Source: Candidatus Tepidiaquacellales bacterium UBA6667 (GTDB taxonomy: Bacteria > Bacteroidota > Ignavibacteria > Tepidaquicellales > Tepidaquicellaceae). From it: DNA of 59,153 nt. The stretch covers positions 13,266-72,418 of the forward strand of contig DKKL01000028.1 of the NCBI GenBank assembly GCA_002455255.1, read 5' to 3'. Position numbers and translations under genes: made by a program. Under the pieces are notes generated by a model, which was not told where the DNA came from, did no database searches, and saw nothing but the letters and a program-made list of their open reading frames with translations. Positions 35,790-44,710 of the stretch are shown piece after piece (position 1 is the first letter of the stretch; the number at the start of each line of letters is the position of its first letter).

Positions 35790-36449
35790 ATGAAAAAACT
35801 AACATTAATTCCGGTATTGTCATTATTATTAATGGCATTTGTAATTGGTTGCGGAAGTAAAACAGATGCTACAAAAACAACTCAAAATACATCATCCGGT
35901 GAAACTAAATCAGTTTCAAATACAGGAACCTCAGTTGCTGTTAATTCAGGAGTGAGCGTTATTAAATGGGTAGGTAAAAAAGTTACCGGTCAACATGACG
36001 GAACAATAAATCTTAAAAACGGACAGTTTACTGTTGAGAACGGAAAACTTACAGGTGGTCAATTTGATATAGATATGAACACACTTACAGTTAATGATAT
36101 TAAAGATGCAGAAACAAATGCAAAACTATTAGGACATTTAAAATCTGATGATTTTTTTAGTGTTGATAAATTTCCGGTATCAACTTTTAAAATTACAAAA
36201 TTAGCACCGGCTACAGAAGGTGGTAACTATATGGTAACAGGAGATTTAACAATTAAAGGAATTACGAAACCAATTACATTCCCTGCGAACGTAACCATAA
36301 ATGGTAACTCTGTAACTACGACTGCCAATTTTGATATAGACAGAACTGAATTTGACATTAGATATGGATCGGGTAAATTTTTTGAAGGGCTTGGCGATAA
36401 AATGATTAATGATAATTTCAATTTAACTCTTGATGTAAAATCTAACTAA
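35790..36449 (+). CDS. YceI family lipoprotein
   Basis: 219 aa with a lipoprotein signal peptide (lipobox VIGC, Cys21), a Ser/Thr-rich linker to about residue 55, and a YceI lipocalin-like barrel (VIKWVGKKVTGQHDGTINLKNG, TFKITKL, GDLTIKGITKPITFPANVT). YceI proteins bind amphiphilic molecules such as polyisoprenoid quinones. An AAAAAGGAAAA ribosome-binding stretch precedes the ATG. It closes the MarR operon, with a strong terminator after it, and may buffer quinones in the envelope. Confidence 0.88.
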   Translation: MKKLTLIPVLSLLLMAFVIGCGSKTDATKTTQNTSSGETKSVSNTGTSVAVNSGVSVIKWVGKKVTGQHDGTINLKNGQFTVENGKLTGGQFDIDMNTLTVNDIKDAETNAKLLGHLKSDDFFSVDKFPVSTFKITKLAPATEGGNYMVTGDLTIKGITKPITFPANVTINGNSVTTTANFDIDRTEFDIRYGSGKFFEGLGDKMINDNFNLTLDVKSN

Positions 36450-36472
36450 TATAATATTTAAACAGCAGGAAT

Positions 36473-36504
36473 AAAACTTCTGCAGGGTAACCTGCGGAAG
36501 TTTT
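36473..36504. terminator. Terminator between the YceI gene and dnaG
   Basis: A 14-bp stem AAAACTTCTGCAGG / CCTGCGGAAGTTTT (one G-U pair) with loop GTAA and a run of six T. It lies between convergent genes and ends one base before the dnaG stop codon. Confidence 0.88.
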
Positions 36505-38367
36505 TTATTTTAACTCTGATTGCAACTTCTTTTTTTCTCTTCTGAGTTCTATAATTTTTTCAATATCATTTTCTTTACTTAACATTTCTATTTCCATCTC
36601 TATTTCCTTTTCTCTGAATTGCCTTATAATCTGTCGTGCGAATTTCATATAATTTGTTTTTAATTTGCTTGGATTTGTAAGTAGTCCGTATTTGTTATCT
36701 TTTTCATGACTGCTCAAATGGAATTTTTCTGTTGCACATGAGGTTAAAATTGAAATTATTTTCTCATCTTCAAAATGGTTTGTAATTTTTGAAATATCTA
36801 TTATTCCTTCGTTTGCATAATCATCATTAAACTTTTTCATTATTTCCAAAACATATTGATTAGTTAATAACCCAATGTTAACTTTTTCAAACAAAAAATC
36901 GAGCGTATCAGAATCAGCATTTAAAAACAGTTCAATTAGCTCAAGTTCAAGTGCCGGAATTAAATCAGAATTTTTCTGCTTTTTATTTTGCGTTATAGAA
37001 ATATCTTCTTTTGCTTTATATTCTTTAGATAGCGGTTTGGTGGATTTTTTTTGAGTTCTTAATTCATTTAACAAATCAGACTCATAAAGTTTATATTTTT
37101 CAGCAAGTTCTTTAATATAAAATGTTTGTTTTATATTGTCGGGAATTTTGACAATGTAAGTTATTATCTCGTGAATGAATGCAGTTTTTTCATTAACCGA
37201 CGATAATTTATTTTCTTTTTCATAAATGTTTGCAATAAATTCAATGACTGATTTTTTATTAAACACCTCAGATTCAAATTTATCTTTTCCAAATTTATTT
37301 ATATAAGAATCCGGGTCTTCACCATCGGGCAGTGAAACAATTCCCAAATCCAATCCGGCTTCAAGAATCAACTCAATTCCCCTTTTGGCTGCTTTTATTC
37401 CGGCAAAATCAGAATCGTAAATTAAGATAATATTTTTTGTATATCGTGAGATTAGTTTAATTTGATCTTCAGTAAGAGCGGTACCGCTGGAAGCAACAAC
37501 GTTTTTAACTCCTGATTTGAATAGTGAAATAAAATCCATATAACCTTCTACAAGTATTACACTGTTGGCAGCCCTAATAAAATCTTTAGAAAAGTTAAGA
37601 CCATACAAATTTCTACTTTTAACATATATTTTAGATTCAGGTGAGTTAATAAATTTTGCAGTTATATCTTCCTCAAATAATTTTCTCCCTCCAAAAGCAA
37701 CAACTTTTCCACTTTCATTAAAAACAGGAAAAATCAATCTTCCTCTGAATCTGTCATAATATCCTGTCAAAGGTGAACTGTCGTTTGAATCATTATCTCT
37801 TGCTTTAATCAAACCTGCTTTTTCTATATCTTCGGGTTTAAATTCATTTTCTTCACGAAAATAATTTAACAATGAATCCCATGAGTTACGTGCATATCCC
37901 AATCCAAACTCCAGAACATTTCTCAACGAGATATTTCTTTTTTTTAAAAATGAATATACAAAATCCTTTTCTTTACCGGTAAGAGTTTTAAGATTTTGGT
38001 AAAAATATTTTGCAGCACGTTTATTTATTTCATACTGAAGTGTGATTTCATTTGAAACGTCAGGTTTTAAAGAGGAAGTATGTATTTTTATTCCGGCTTT
38101 TTCAGCAAGTTTTATAGCAGCTTCCTGAAAAGTTATTTTCTCATATTCTTGCACAAACTTAAAAACATTTCCTGACGCTCCACAGGAAAAACAATGATAG
38201 ACCTGTTTCTCTTGAGAAATGCTCATTGAAGGATTTTTGTCCGGATGAAATGGGCAAACTGCAAGGAAAGATTTTCCGCGTTTCTTAACTGCTATATAAT
38301 TTGAAATTATATCTACAATATCTGACAGTGAAGCAATTTCATCAAGTTTTTCTGAAGGAATTTTCAT
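36505..38367 (-). CDS. dnaG: DNA primase
   Basis: 620 aa. The N-terminal zinc finger CPFHPDKNPSMSISQEK then CFSCGASG (CHC2), the RNAP-like fold with FGGRKLFEEDITAKFINSPES, and the TOPRIM segment SVILVEGYMDFISLFKSGVK show DnaG. The C-terminal helicase-binding region (about 460-620) is charged and helical. It primes lagging-strand synthesis with DnaB. It stands alone; the usual rpoD partner is not adjacent. Confidence 0.96.
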   Translation of the reverse strand: MKIPSEKLDEIASLSDIVDIISNYIAVKKRGKSFLAVCPFHPDKNPSMSISQEKQVYHCFSCGASGNVFKFVQEYEKITFQEAAIKLAEKAGIKIHTSSLKPDVSNEITLQYEINKRAAKYFYQNLKTLTGKEKDFVYSFLKKRNISLRNVLEFGLGYARNSWDSLLNYFREENEFKPEDIEKAGLIKARDNDSNDSSPLTGYYDRFRGRLIFPVFNESGKVVAFGGRKLFEEDITAKFINSPESKIYVKSRNLYGLNFSKDFIRAANSVILVEGYMDFISLFKSGVKNVVASSGTALTEDQIKLISRYTKNIILIYDSDFAGIKAAKRGIELILEAGLDLGIVSLPDGEDPDSYINKFGKDKFESEVFNKKSVIEFIANIYEKENKLSSVNEKTAFIHEIITYIVKIPDNIKQTFYIKELAEKYKLYESDLLNELRTQKKSTKPLSKEYKAKEDISITQNKKQKNSDLIPALELELIELFLNADSDTLDFLFEKVNIGLLTNQYVLEIMKKFNDDYANEGIIDISKITNHFEDEKIISILTSCATEKFHLSSHEKDNKYGLLTNPSKLKTNYMKFARQIIRQFREKEIEMEIEMLSKENDIEKIIELRREKKKLQSELK

Positions 38368-38493
38368 ATTTATCTGAAAATAAAAAACTGAATTTATACA
38401 AAAAATGCAGAAGTTAAAGAGAATAAAACAGAAATTATTTTTTTTATAGTAATATTTTTTTGCATTAGGTATATTCTGTAAATATTATAAACT

Positions 38494-38850
38494 ATGAATT
38501 ATAAAAAGAAAGAAATTGCAGAATTGTTTTCTAATGGTAAATTTGATGAAGTTTTAGATAATATTGCAGAAAAATGTGTTTGGGAAATTTTTGGTGAAAA
38601 AATTATTTCAGGGAAAAGTGAGATATTGATTAATTGTAAAAATACATCAGAATATTTTAAATCAGTTGAAACAATATTTACCACACACAACATTATTGAA
38701 AATTCAAATGCGGTTTCAATTAACGGAAAAGCCGTTTTTAAAAAAGACGGAAATATCACTGCAATTGTAAATTCGTGTGATGTTTATGAATTTAATAAAA
38801 ATGATGAGATAGAAAAAATATATTCTTATTGTATTTATGAAAATAAATGA
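38494..38850 (+). CDS. NTF2/SnoaL-like small protein
   Basis: 118 aa with the alpha-beta cone order of SnoaL-like proteins: a helix (KEIAELFSNGKFDEVLDNIAEKC), then VWEIFGEKIISGKSEI, INGKAVFKKDGNITAIVNSCDVYEF, and a last strand. It probably binds a small molecule or acts as a simple isomerase-like protein. It could be a relative of the SnoaL part of the S51 fusion at 22759. No signal peptide. It precedes the lipoprotein gene by 44 bp. Confidence 0.75.
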   Translation: MNYKKKEIAELFSNGKFDEVLDNIAEKCVWEIFGEKIISGKSEILINCKNTSEYFKSVETIFTTHNIIENSNAVSINGKAVFKKDGNITAIVNSCDVYEFNKNDEIEKIYSYCIYENK

Positions 38851-38894
38851 ATCATAAGTTATTATTTATTGTTTAATAATAAAAAGGAGAAAGT

Positions 38895-39896
38895 ATGAAA
38901 AATTTAATGTTATTTTTGGTGTTTATATGTTTGATTACATGTAAAAGCGAGGCAGAACCTGAGATATTAAATATAAATAGGACTGATAATAAATTTTCAA
39001 ATAATTCCGATAATGAGAAAATAGATTCAGATGAACTAAGAACAACAGAATTAGATTCTGCTTTTGATATCAGTTTCGATTTGAATGAAATTGAAGAAAG
39101 TGAATCAGGATATGATTATGAAACAGTGATTAAAAATTATGCAGGAAATTTAACCAATGATTTTATTTATGTGAAATTCAGAAATTTTGTTGTTTTTTCT
39201 AATCTTGGAGAAGAATTGACTTATAAATTGATAGACAACGACATTAGAAATGTATATGATGCTATGTATAAAAATTATTTGACTGTGAAACCTCAGAAAG
39301 TTACAGGTGTTTTTTTGTTTAAAAATTTTACGGAATATATGAATTTTTCAACTGAGTATATTGATATTCCTGAAGATGATTTATCACCGTTCGGATATTA
39401 TAAAATTTCAAAAAATGTAGTTGTTGTAAGATATATAGATTGGAAAGGAAGCCTCCCTCATGAAATCACTCATGCTTTAATTCAAATAGACTTTCCTAAT
39501 ATTTCTTCCTGGTTTGACGAAGGGATAGGAACGCTTCATGAACGAGCGTCAATAGTTGATGGTAAATTGATTGGAAAACATAATGAAAGGTTAAGAGCAT
39601 TAAAAAGAGCAATAAACGACGGAAGGTTTACCGGTATTGAAGAAATGATGAGGACAAGTGACGAAAATTTTTATGGAAAAAATAGCCCTTTATATTATGC
39701 AATTGCGAGATATGTAACAGGATATCTGCAACATCTCGGATTACTTGAAAAATTTTATAAGACATATAAATCAACCGTATTTAACGACAGAAGCGGGGTA
39801 TCACAATTGGAAAAATTACTGGGTAAAAACATATCTGAAATTAGTGATGATATAACCGAATACGTTTTAAGTATAAATACGGAATCAAGCAGATGA
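38895..39896 (+). CDS. Zinc metallopeptidase lipoprotein (gluzincin-like)
   Basis: 333 aa with a lipoprotein signal peptide (LITC, Cys16). A low-complexity acidic linker (about 25-75) is followed by a peptidase domain with PHEITHALI (His189-Glu190-xx-His193) and FDEGIGTLHE, where Glu209 is likely the third ligand, giving an HExxH...E gluzincin. A strong AGGAG ribosome-binding site lies 5 bp before the ATG. It is the first gene of a plus-strand run with lhgO, overlapping it by 4 bp. Substrate unknown. Confidence 0.75.
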   Translation: MKNLMLFLVFICLITCKSEAEPEILNINRTDNKFSNNSDNEKIDSDELRTTELDSAFDISFDLNEIEESESGYDYETVIKNYAGNLTNDFIYVKFRNFVVFSNLGEELTYKLIDNDIRNVYDAMYKNYLTVKPQKVTGVFLFKNFTEYMNFSTEYIDIPEDDLSPFGYYKISKNVVVVRYIDWKGSLPHEITHALIQIDFPNISSWFDEGIGTLHERASIVDGKLIGKHNERLRALKRAINDGRFTGIEEMMRTSDENFYGKNSPLYYAIARYVTGYLQHLGLLEKFYKTYKSTVFNDRSGVSQLEKLLGKNISEISDDITEYVLSINTESSR

Positions 39897-41101
39897 AAAA
39901 ATACGATGTAATATTAGTCGGTGCAGGAATTGTCGGATTAGCAACTGCATATAAGCTGATGAAAGAAAAACCTGAAACCAAATTATGCATTATAGAAAAA
40001 GAAGATATTATAGCAAAACATCAAACGGGTAACAACAGTGGAGTAATACATTCGGGGATTTATTATAAACCCGGAAGTTTAAAAGCATTGAATTGCCGCA
40101 GAGGTTATGAAATGATGCTTAAATTCTGTGATGAGAATGAAATCAAATATGAAATCTGCGGAAAACTTATTTCAGCGATAACTGAAGATGATGTTAAAAG
40201 ATTAGATGAACTGAAGCAAAGAGGAGAAGAAAATGGATTAACAGGATTAAAGATTTTATCAAAAAGCGAAGCAAAAGAATCAGAGCCTTATATGGAGTGT
40301 ATCAAAGCATTGTATGTACCACAAACAGGAATAATTGATTATAAACAGGTAAGTAAAAAGATGCTTGATTTTATACTTTCAAAAGGTGTTGAATTGAAAC
40401 TCAATAAAAAACTTGAGAAATTAATTGATGGCAATAAAAACGTAACAATTATCACAAACAGCGGAGAGTATGAAACAAAAGTATTTGTCAGTTGTGCAGG
40501 ATTACATTCAGACAGAATTGTAAAAATGTTAAACAAAAAACAGGATGTAAGAATTATTCCATTTAGAGGAGAGTATTTTCTGCTGAAAGAAGAGAAAAGA
40601 TATTTAGTAAAAAATCTGATATATCCGGTACCAAATCCGAACTTTCCATTTTTAGGAGTTCACTTTACAAGGATGATTACAGGTGAGGTAGAAGCAGGAC
40701 CAAATGCAGTGCTTGCATTGAAAAGAGAAGGTTACAACAAGTCTGATTTCAATTTACGCGATATGAAAGATACATTTACATGGAAAGGATTCTATAACGT
40801 TATCTGGAAATACTGGCAAACCGGAGTTTATGAATATTACAGATCAATAATGAAATATGAATTTGTAAATTCACTTCAAAGACTAATACCTGAAATTTCT
40901 TCAAAAGATCTTGAACCGGGAGGTTCCGGAGTAAGAGCACAGGCTTGCGACAGAAACGGAAATCTGATAGATGATTTTCTGTTTTCTGAGAGTGCCAATG
41001 TAATAAATGTGTTAAATGCACCATCTCCGGCAGCAACGTCTTCCCTATCGATTGGTTTAACAATATCTGAAAAAATTATTCAAAGATTAGAAAACAATTA
41101 A
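39893..41101 (+). CDS. lhgO: L-2-hydroxyglutarate oxidase
   Basis: 402 aa of the DAO/glycerol-3-phosphate dehydrogenase-like flavoprotein family. The N-terminal VILVGAGIVGLATAYKL is the FAD motif, NNSGVIHSGIYYKPGSLKA is diagnostic of LhgO/L2HGDH, and the C-terminal GSGVRAQACDRNGNLIDDF is the usual end. It oxidises L-2-hydroxyglutarate to 2-oxoglutarate and passes electrons to the quinone pool. It overlaps the metallopeptidase gene by 4 bp. Confidence 0.93.
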   Translation: MKKYDVILVGAGIVGLATAYKLMKEKPETKLCIIEKEDIIAKHQTGNNSGVIHSGIYYKPGSLKALNCRRGYEMMLKFCDENEIKYEICGKLISAITEDDVKRLDELKQRGEENGLTGLKILSKSEAKESEPYMECIKALYVPQTGIIDYKQVSKKMLDFILSKGVELKLNKKLEKLIDGNKNVTIITNSGEYETKVFVSCAGLHSDRIVKMLNKKQDVRIIPFRGEYFLLKEEKRYLVKNLIYPVPNPNFPFLGVHFTRMITGEVEAGPNAVLALKREGYNKSDFNLRDMKDTFTWKGFYNVIWKYWQTGVYEYYRSIMKYEFVNSLQRLIPEISSKDLEPGGSGVRAQACDRNGNLIDDFLFSESANVINVLNAPSPAATSSLSIGLTISEKIIQRLENN

Positions 41102-41104
41102 TAT

Positions 41105-41752
41105 ATGATTAATATAATTTCTATAATTTTACTTTTAACATTTGCCTGTAAAAGTAAAATTGGAGATGAATTTAAAAGTAATTCTTTTTCTGATACCTTA
41201 AAAGGTAAAGAATTAATTGAGTTATCCGAAAAACAAATGAATGTTTTGAAAGGTGCAAAGCAAACATTGAACGATAAGGCAGAATATGATATGTCAATGG
41301 CATATTATACTATAGATTTTCCTAATGGTGATATAGATGAAACAATTGGTGTTTGTACTGATGTTGTTGTCAGAGCATTAAGGTATGGGGAAATTTGTGA
41401 TTTACAGGAAGAACTAAATGTAGATATTAAAAAGAATTTTAAAGATTACCCAATGAAGCGATGGGGGGCAAAAAAAGCGGATAGTAATATAGATCACAGA
41501 AGAGTTATGAATCTCGAAGTTTGGTTTGCAAAAAACTGGGAGGTTATTGAAGATGAATCAAATATAAAGCCGGGTGATATAATTGTTTGGGATATGAATC
41601 AGGATGGATATAGCGATCATATAGGAATTGTATCTGATACTAAATTAAATGGAAGATATACTGTAATTCATAATCATCCTGATCCGGGATATATTGCAGA
41701 AGAAGATAAAATTTACAGATGGAAAATTACAGGTCATTACAGAATAAAATAA
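41105..41752 (+). CDS. DUF1287 lipoprotein (NlpC/P60-like)
   Basis: 215 aa. Short lipoprotein signal (LTFAC, Cys15). IGVCTDVVVRALR (Cys84) and DHIGIVSD (His172) with VIHNHP (His189) give a Cys-His-His arrangement as in DUF1287/NlpC-P60-fold cysteine hydrolases. They are suspected to act on peptidoglycan or amide bonds. It follows lhgO by 3 bp and precedes the nitroreductase gene by 1 bp. Confidence 0.82.
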   Translation: MINIISIILLLTFACKSKIGDEFKSNSFSDTLKGKELIELSEKQMNVLKGAKQTLNDKAEYDMSMAYYTIDFPNGDIDETIGVCTDVVVRALRYGEICDLQEELNVDIKKNFKDYPMKRWGAKKADSNIDHRRVMNLEVWFAKNWEVIEDESNIKPGDIIVWDMNQDGYSDHIGIVSDTKLNGRYTVIHNHPDPGYIAEEDKIYRWKITGHYRIK

Positions 41753-41753
41753 A

Positions 41754-42533
41754 ATGGATTTAATAGAATCAATAATAAAAAGAAAAACTACCAATACAGC
41801 ATTCGCCGACAGAAAAGTAAAAAAAGAAGATATTGAATTACTGATAAAGACTGCTTCTCACTCACCGAGCCATTTCAATTCTCAGCCATGGAGATTCATT
41901 ATTGTACAAGATAAAGAAAAAATAAATGAAATCGGGAAAATCGCAGGAGACTCTATGGTGCAACTTATGGATGATGGAAGGTTTTGGAAACAATACAGAA
42001 AATATTTTCGATTCAGCAAAGAAGAAATTAATAAAACAAAAGATGGAATTCATATTGATCATTTACCATCGTTTTTGAAACCGTTTGCAAAAAAAATATT
42101 TTCAGAGTCAGGTGGAAAAGTGATTTCACTGTTTAAAGTATCCAGAATATTGGGCAATGATGAAGAAAAACTTGTCAATACTTCACCAATGCTATTTTGC
42201 ATAGCATTGAACAAAGATGAATATAAACCAAATGAATTATCCGGATTTTACTCTGTTATAAGTCTTGGTGCCGTAATACAGACCTTATGGCTCGTTACAA
42301 CATCTATAGGAATGGGAATGCAATTTATTTCCACCCCCGGAGAAATACCTGAAAAATGGAATCAACTTTCATCAATTTTAAAAATTCCGAATACTTATGA
42401 ATTGATGGCTGTTTTCAGGATGGGATATATTGATGATAAAAAGAAAAGACCAGCAATTGATTGGAAATCATCTCAAAGAAAAAGTATATATGAACTTTCG
42501 TTTAGCAATGAATTTGGAATTAATTGGAAATGA
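41754..42533 (+). CDS. Nitroreductase family protein
   Basis: 259 aa. SIIKRKTTNTAFADRKV (FMN Arg region), ASHSPSHFNSQPWRFIIV and SLGAVIQTLWLVTTSIGMGM match the nitroreductase fold. It is larger than the paralogue at 4515 (about 60 extra residues in the middle, around 70-130), which may form a lid over FMN. Substrate unknown. It starts 1 bp after the DUF1287 gene, so it is probably cotranscribed. Confidence 0.88.
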   Translation: MDLIESIIKRKTTNTAFADRKVKKEDIELLIKTASHSPSHFNSQPWRFIIVQDKEKINEIGKIAGDSMVQLMDDGRFWKQYRKYFRFSKEEINKTKDGIHIDHLPSFLKPFAKKIFSESGGKVISLFKVSRILGNDEEKLVNTSPMLFCIALNKDEYKPNELSGFYSVISLGAVIQTLWLVTTSIGMGMQFISTPGEIPEKWNQLSSILKIPNTYELMAVFRMGYIDDKKKRPAIDWKSSQRKSIYELSFSNEFGINWK

Positions 42534-42536
42534 ACT

Positions 42537-42827
42537 GTGGATATATTTATTTTATTTATTTTTCTTTTGAATTATAGTATTGGCATTTGCTTATATTATA
42601 AAGTAATTAGAGTACCAAAAAAATTACATCAAATTATTTATTCCCTTTTAATAGTTTTGATGGCATTTTACTTATTTAAAATTACTTTTTTAACATATCC
42701 ATTTTTATTAACTTTTATCAGTTTGTTACTTCTTCTGATATTACCATTTGGAAAAAAAGGTGGTAGTTTTCATATTACTTTCAGTTCATTAAGTTTATTT
42801 TTTTATATCACATATCTAATAACATAA
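42537..42827 (+). CDS. Small hydrophobic membrane protein, unknown
   Basis: 96 aa with three to four membrane helices and almost no charged residues except a short basic loop (VIRVPKKLHQ). The start is GTG at 42537, 3 bp after the nitroreductase stop. No family is recognised. It fills the gap between the nitroreductase and the large secreted protein gene. Confidence 0.5.
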   Translation: MDIFILFIFLLNYSIGICLYYKVIRVPKKLHQIIYSLLIVLMAFYLFKITFLTYPFLLTFISLLLLLILPFGKKGGSFHITFSSLSLFFYITYLIT

Positions 42828-42841
42828 AATCATTTTTCACA

Positions 42842-44680
42842 ATGAAAAAACTATATTCCATTTCGTCCATCTTTTTGATATGTATTTTATCATTCATAAT
42901 AATAAAAGATGAAAATCGGATTTTCAATGAATCCAAAAAAAATCAACCGAAAAGTTTATCTGAAATTAAAAAAGATAAAAAGCAGGCAAGAAAAGAGTTT
43001 CACAATAAGAAATTTGAACGTGGAGCATATTATCAACAAGGAAATTACACAGGAAAAATGTATCAGGAATTTTTAATGTTGAGAGATCCTGCAAGTAATA
43101 AAATACCAAGTAATATAAGAACAAAGGAACTTGAATATGCAAATAACCTACCAAAGGTAAATGAATTAGAAAATCCGGAAGCATTGACATGGCAAGAAAG
43201 AGGACCAAATAATGTTGGCGGAAGGACAAGAGCTTTAGGAGTGGATATAAGAAGTACATCAGAACCATATACAATAATAGCAGGAGGGGTTTCCGGAGGA
43301 ATTTGGAAATCAAACAATACCGGTACGAGTTGGACAATAAAAATTCCCACAACTGATTTACATAACTCAACTTGCATAGCACAGGATGAGAGAAATTTGG
43401 CAGGTGATTTTGATTTAAGAAATATATGGTATGTGGGAAGTGGAGAAGCACTTGGAAATTCTGCATCAGGTTCTGGTGCATCATTTCAAGGAAATGGAAT
43501 ATTTAAATCTGTAAATAACGGTGAATCATGGACACAATTACCTTCAACAGTTTCAGGTACTTCAACAATATATGACAATCCATTTGAATTTGTGAATGCT
43601 GTCGCATTTGACAGAACATATATAGACCCGGTTTTAACAGTTCCCGAAATCAGTTTTAATGCAGTTAAAGATACGGTTGGAAGAATATTTGCAGCAGCAT
43701 CCAGCTGGATTATGAGAAGTAACAATGGAGGAAAAAATTGGGCTGTTGTATTAGGAGATGGCATGACGTTTAATTCTGTTATGACAGATGTAGATGTAAC
43801 AACAACAGGTGTAGTATATGCAACAATACCCACAACAGCGGCAGGTAATACACCGGGAATTTATAAATCTATAAACGCAGGAACAAACTGGACAAATATA
43901 ACACCTATGGGCTTCCCTGCAGATTATACAAGACTTGAAATTGGTATTGCACCATCAAATGAAAATATAGTTTATTTTTTTGGTAATACACCGGGAGTTG
44001 GAAAACTTGGAGATGATGGAGACAGAACAAGTTTGTGGAGATATAATAACGGAACAAACAGTTGGACTAATTTAACAGATAATATGCCTAACTTTGTGAA
44101 CCCTGTAGCAGGAAATAATTCACAAGGTGCTTATAATCTTGTGATAAAGGTAAAGCCCGATAATCCTGATTATGTAATATTTGGAAGTACAAACTTATAC
44201 AGATCAACAGATGGATTTGCTACGTTGGTTGATAACACCGGTTGGATAGGCGGATATGCAACAATTAATAATATTTCACAATATGCAAATCAACATCCAG
44301 ATCAACACTCAATGGTTTTTTTACCGGGAAGCACTGTAAAAGTTATATCAGGTCATGATGGAGGATTATCATATACGGCAGATATTACAACTAATTTAGG
44401 TGCTGATCCTGTTGCGTGGACAAAACTCAATAACTCATATAATGTTACTCAGTTTTATTCCATTTCGCTTGCACCTGAAAATGGAAGCAATGCAATGATT
44501 GGCGGTTGTCAGGATAACGGAACTGTTGGAACAAACTCTGCAGGTCTCTCCGCCTGGACGGAAGTATATTCGGGAGACGGAGGATATTCTGAAATGGCAC
44601 CATTGGCTGATGACAGAATTTATCCATCATCACAAAATGGAAATATTGTAAGAATGCAAAGAGACTTAGGAGACTTTTAG
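42842..44680 (+). CDS. N-terminal part of an Asp-box repeat secreted protein, ending at an in-frame TAG
   Basis: 612 codons. Signal peptide about 1-20 (LICILSFIII). The body is a beta-propeller-like repeat protein with Asp-box motifs SNNTGTSWT, SVNNGESWT, SNNGGKNWA and SINAGTNWT, as in sortilin/VPS10-like and exo-glycosidase proteins. The frame is closed by TAG at 44678-44680, but the same frame stays open for another 431 codons and carries the rest of the propeller and a T9SS signal. Alone, this half would lack the sorting domain and stay in the periplasm. Confidence 0.8.
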   Translation: MKKLYSISSIFLICILSFIIIKDENRIFNESKKNQPKSLSEIKKDKKQARKEFHNKKFERGAYYQQGNYTGKMYQEFLMLRDPASNKIPSNIRTKELEYANNLPKVNELENPEALTWQERGPNNVGGRTRALGVDIRSTSEPYTIIAGGVSGGIWKSNNTGTSWTIKIPTTDLHNSTCIAQDERNLAGDFDLRNIWYVGSGEALGNSASGSGASFQGNGIFKSVNNGESWTQLPSTVSGTSTIYDNPFEFVNAVAFDRTYIDPVLTVPEISFNAVKDTVGRIFAAASSWIMRSNNGGKNWAVVLGDGMTFNSVMTDVDVTTTGVVYATIPTTAAGNTPGIYKSINAGTNWTNITPMGFPADYTRLEIGIAPSNENIVYFFGNTPGVGKLGDDGDRTSLWRYNNGTNSWTNLTDNMPNFVNPVAGNNSQGAYNLVIKVKPDNPDYVIFGSTNLYRSTDGFATLVDNTGWIGGYATINNISQYANQHPDQHSMVFLPGSTVKVISGHDGGLSYTADITTNLGADPVAWTKLNNSYNVTQFYSISLAPENGSNAMIGGCQDNGTVGTNSAGLSAWTEVYSGDGGYSEMAPLADDRIYPSSQNGNIVRMQRDLGDF

Positions 44681-44710
44681 ATTTGTAAGCCGACAGGAGT
44701 AGTACAACCA

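Noticed and set aside
44678..44680. TAG read as a recoded sense codon or pyrrolysine
   Set aside because: TAG ends normal genes elsewhere in the window, and no recoding signal or pyrrolysine gene is visible.
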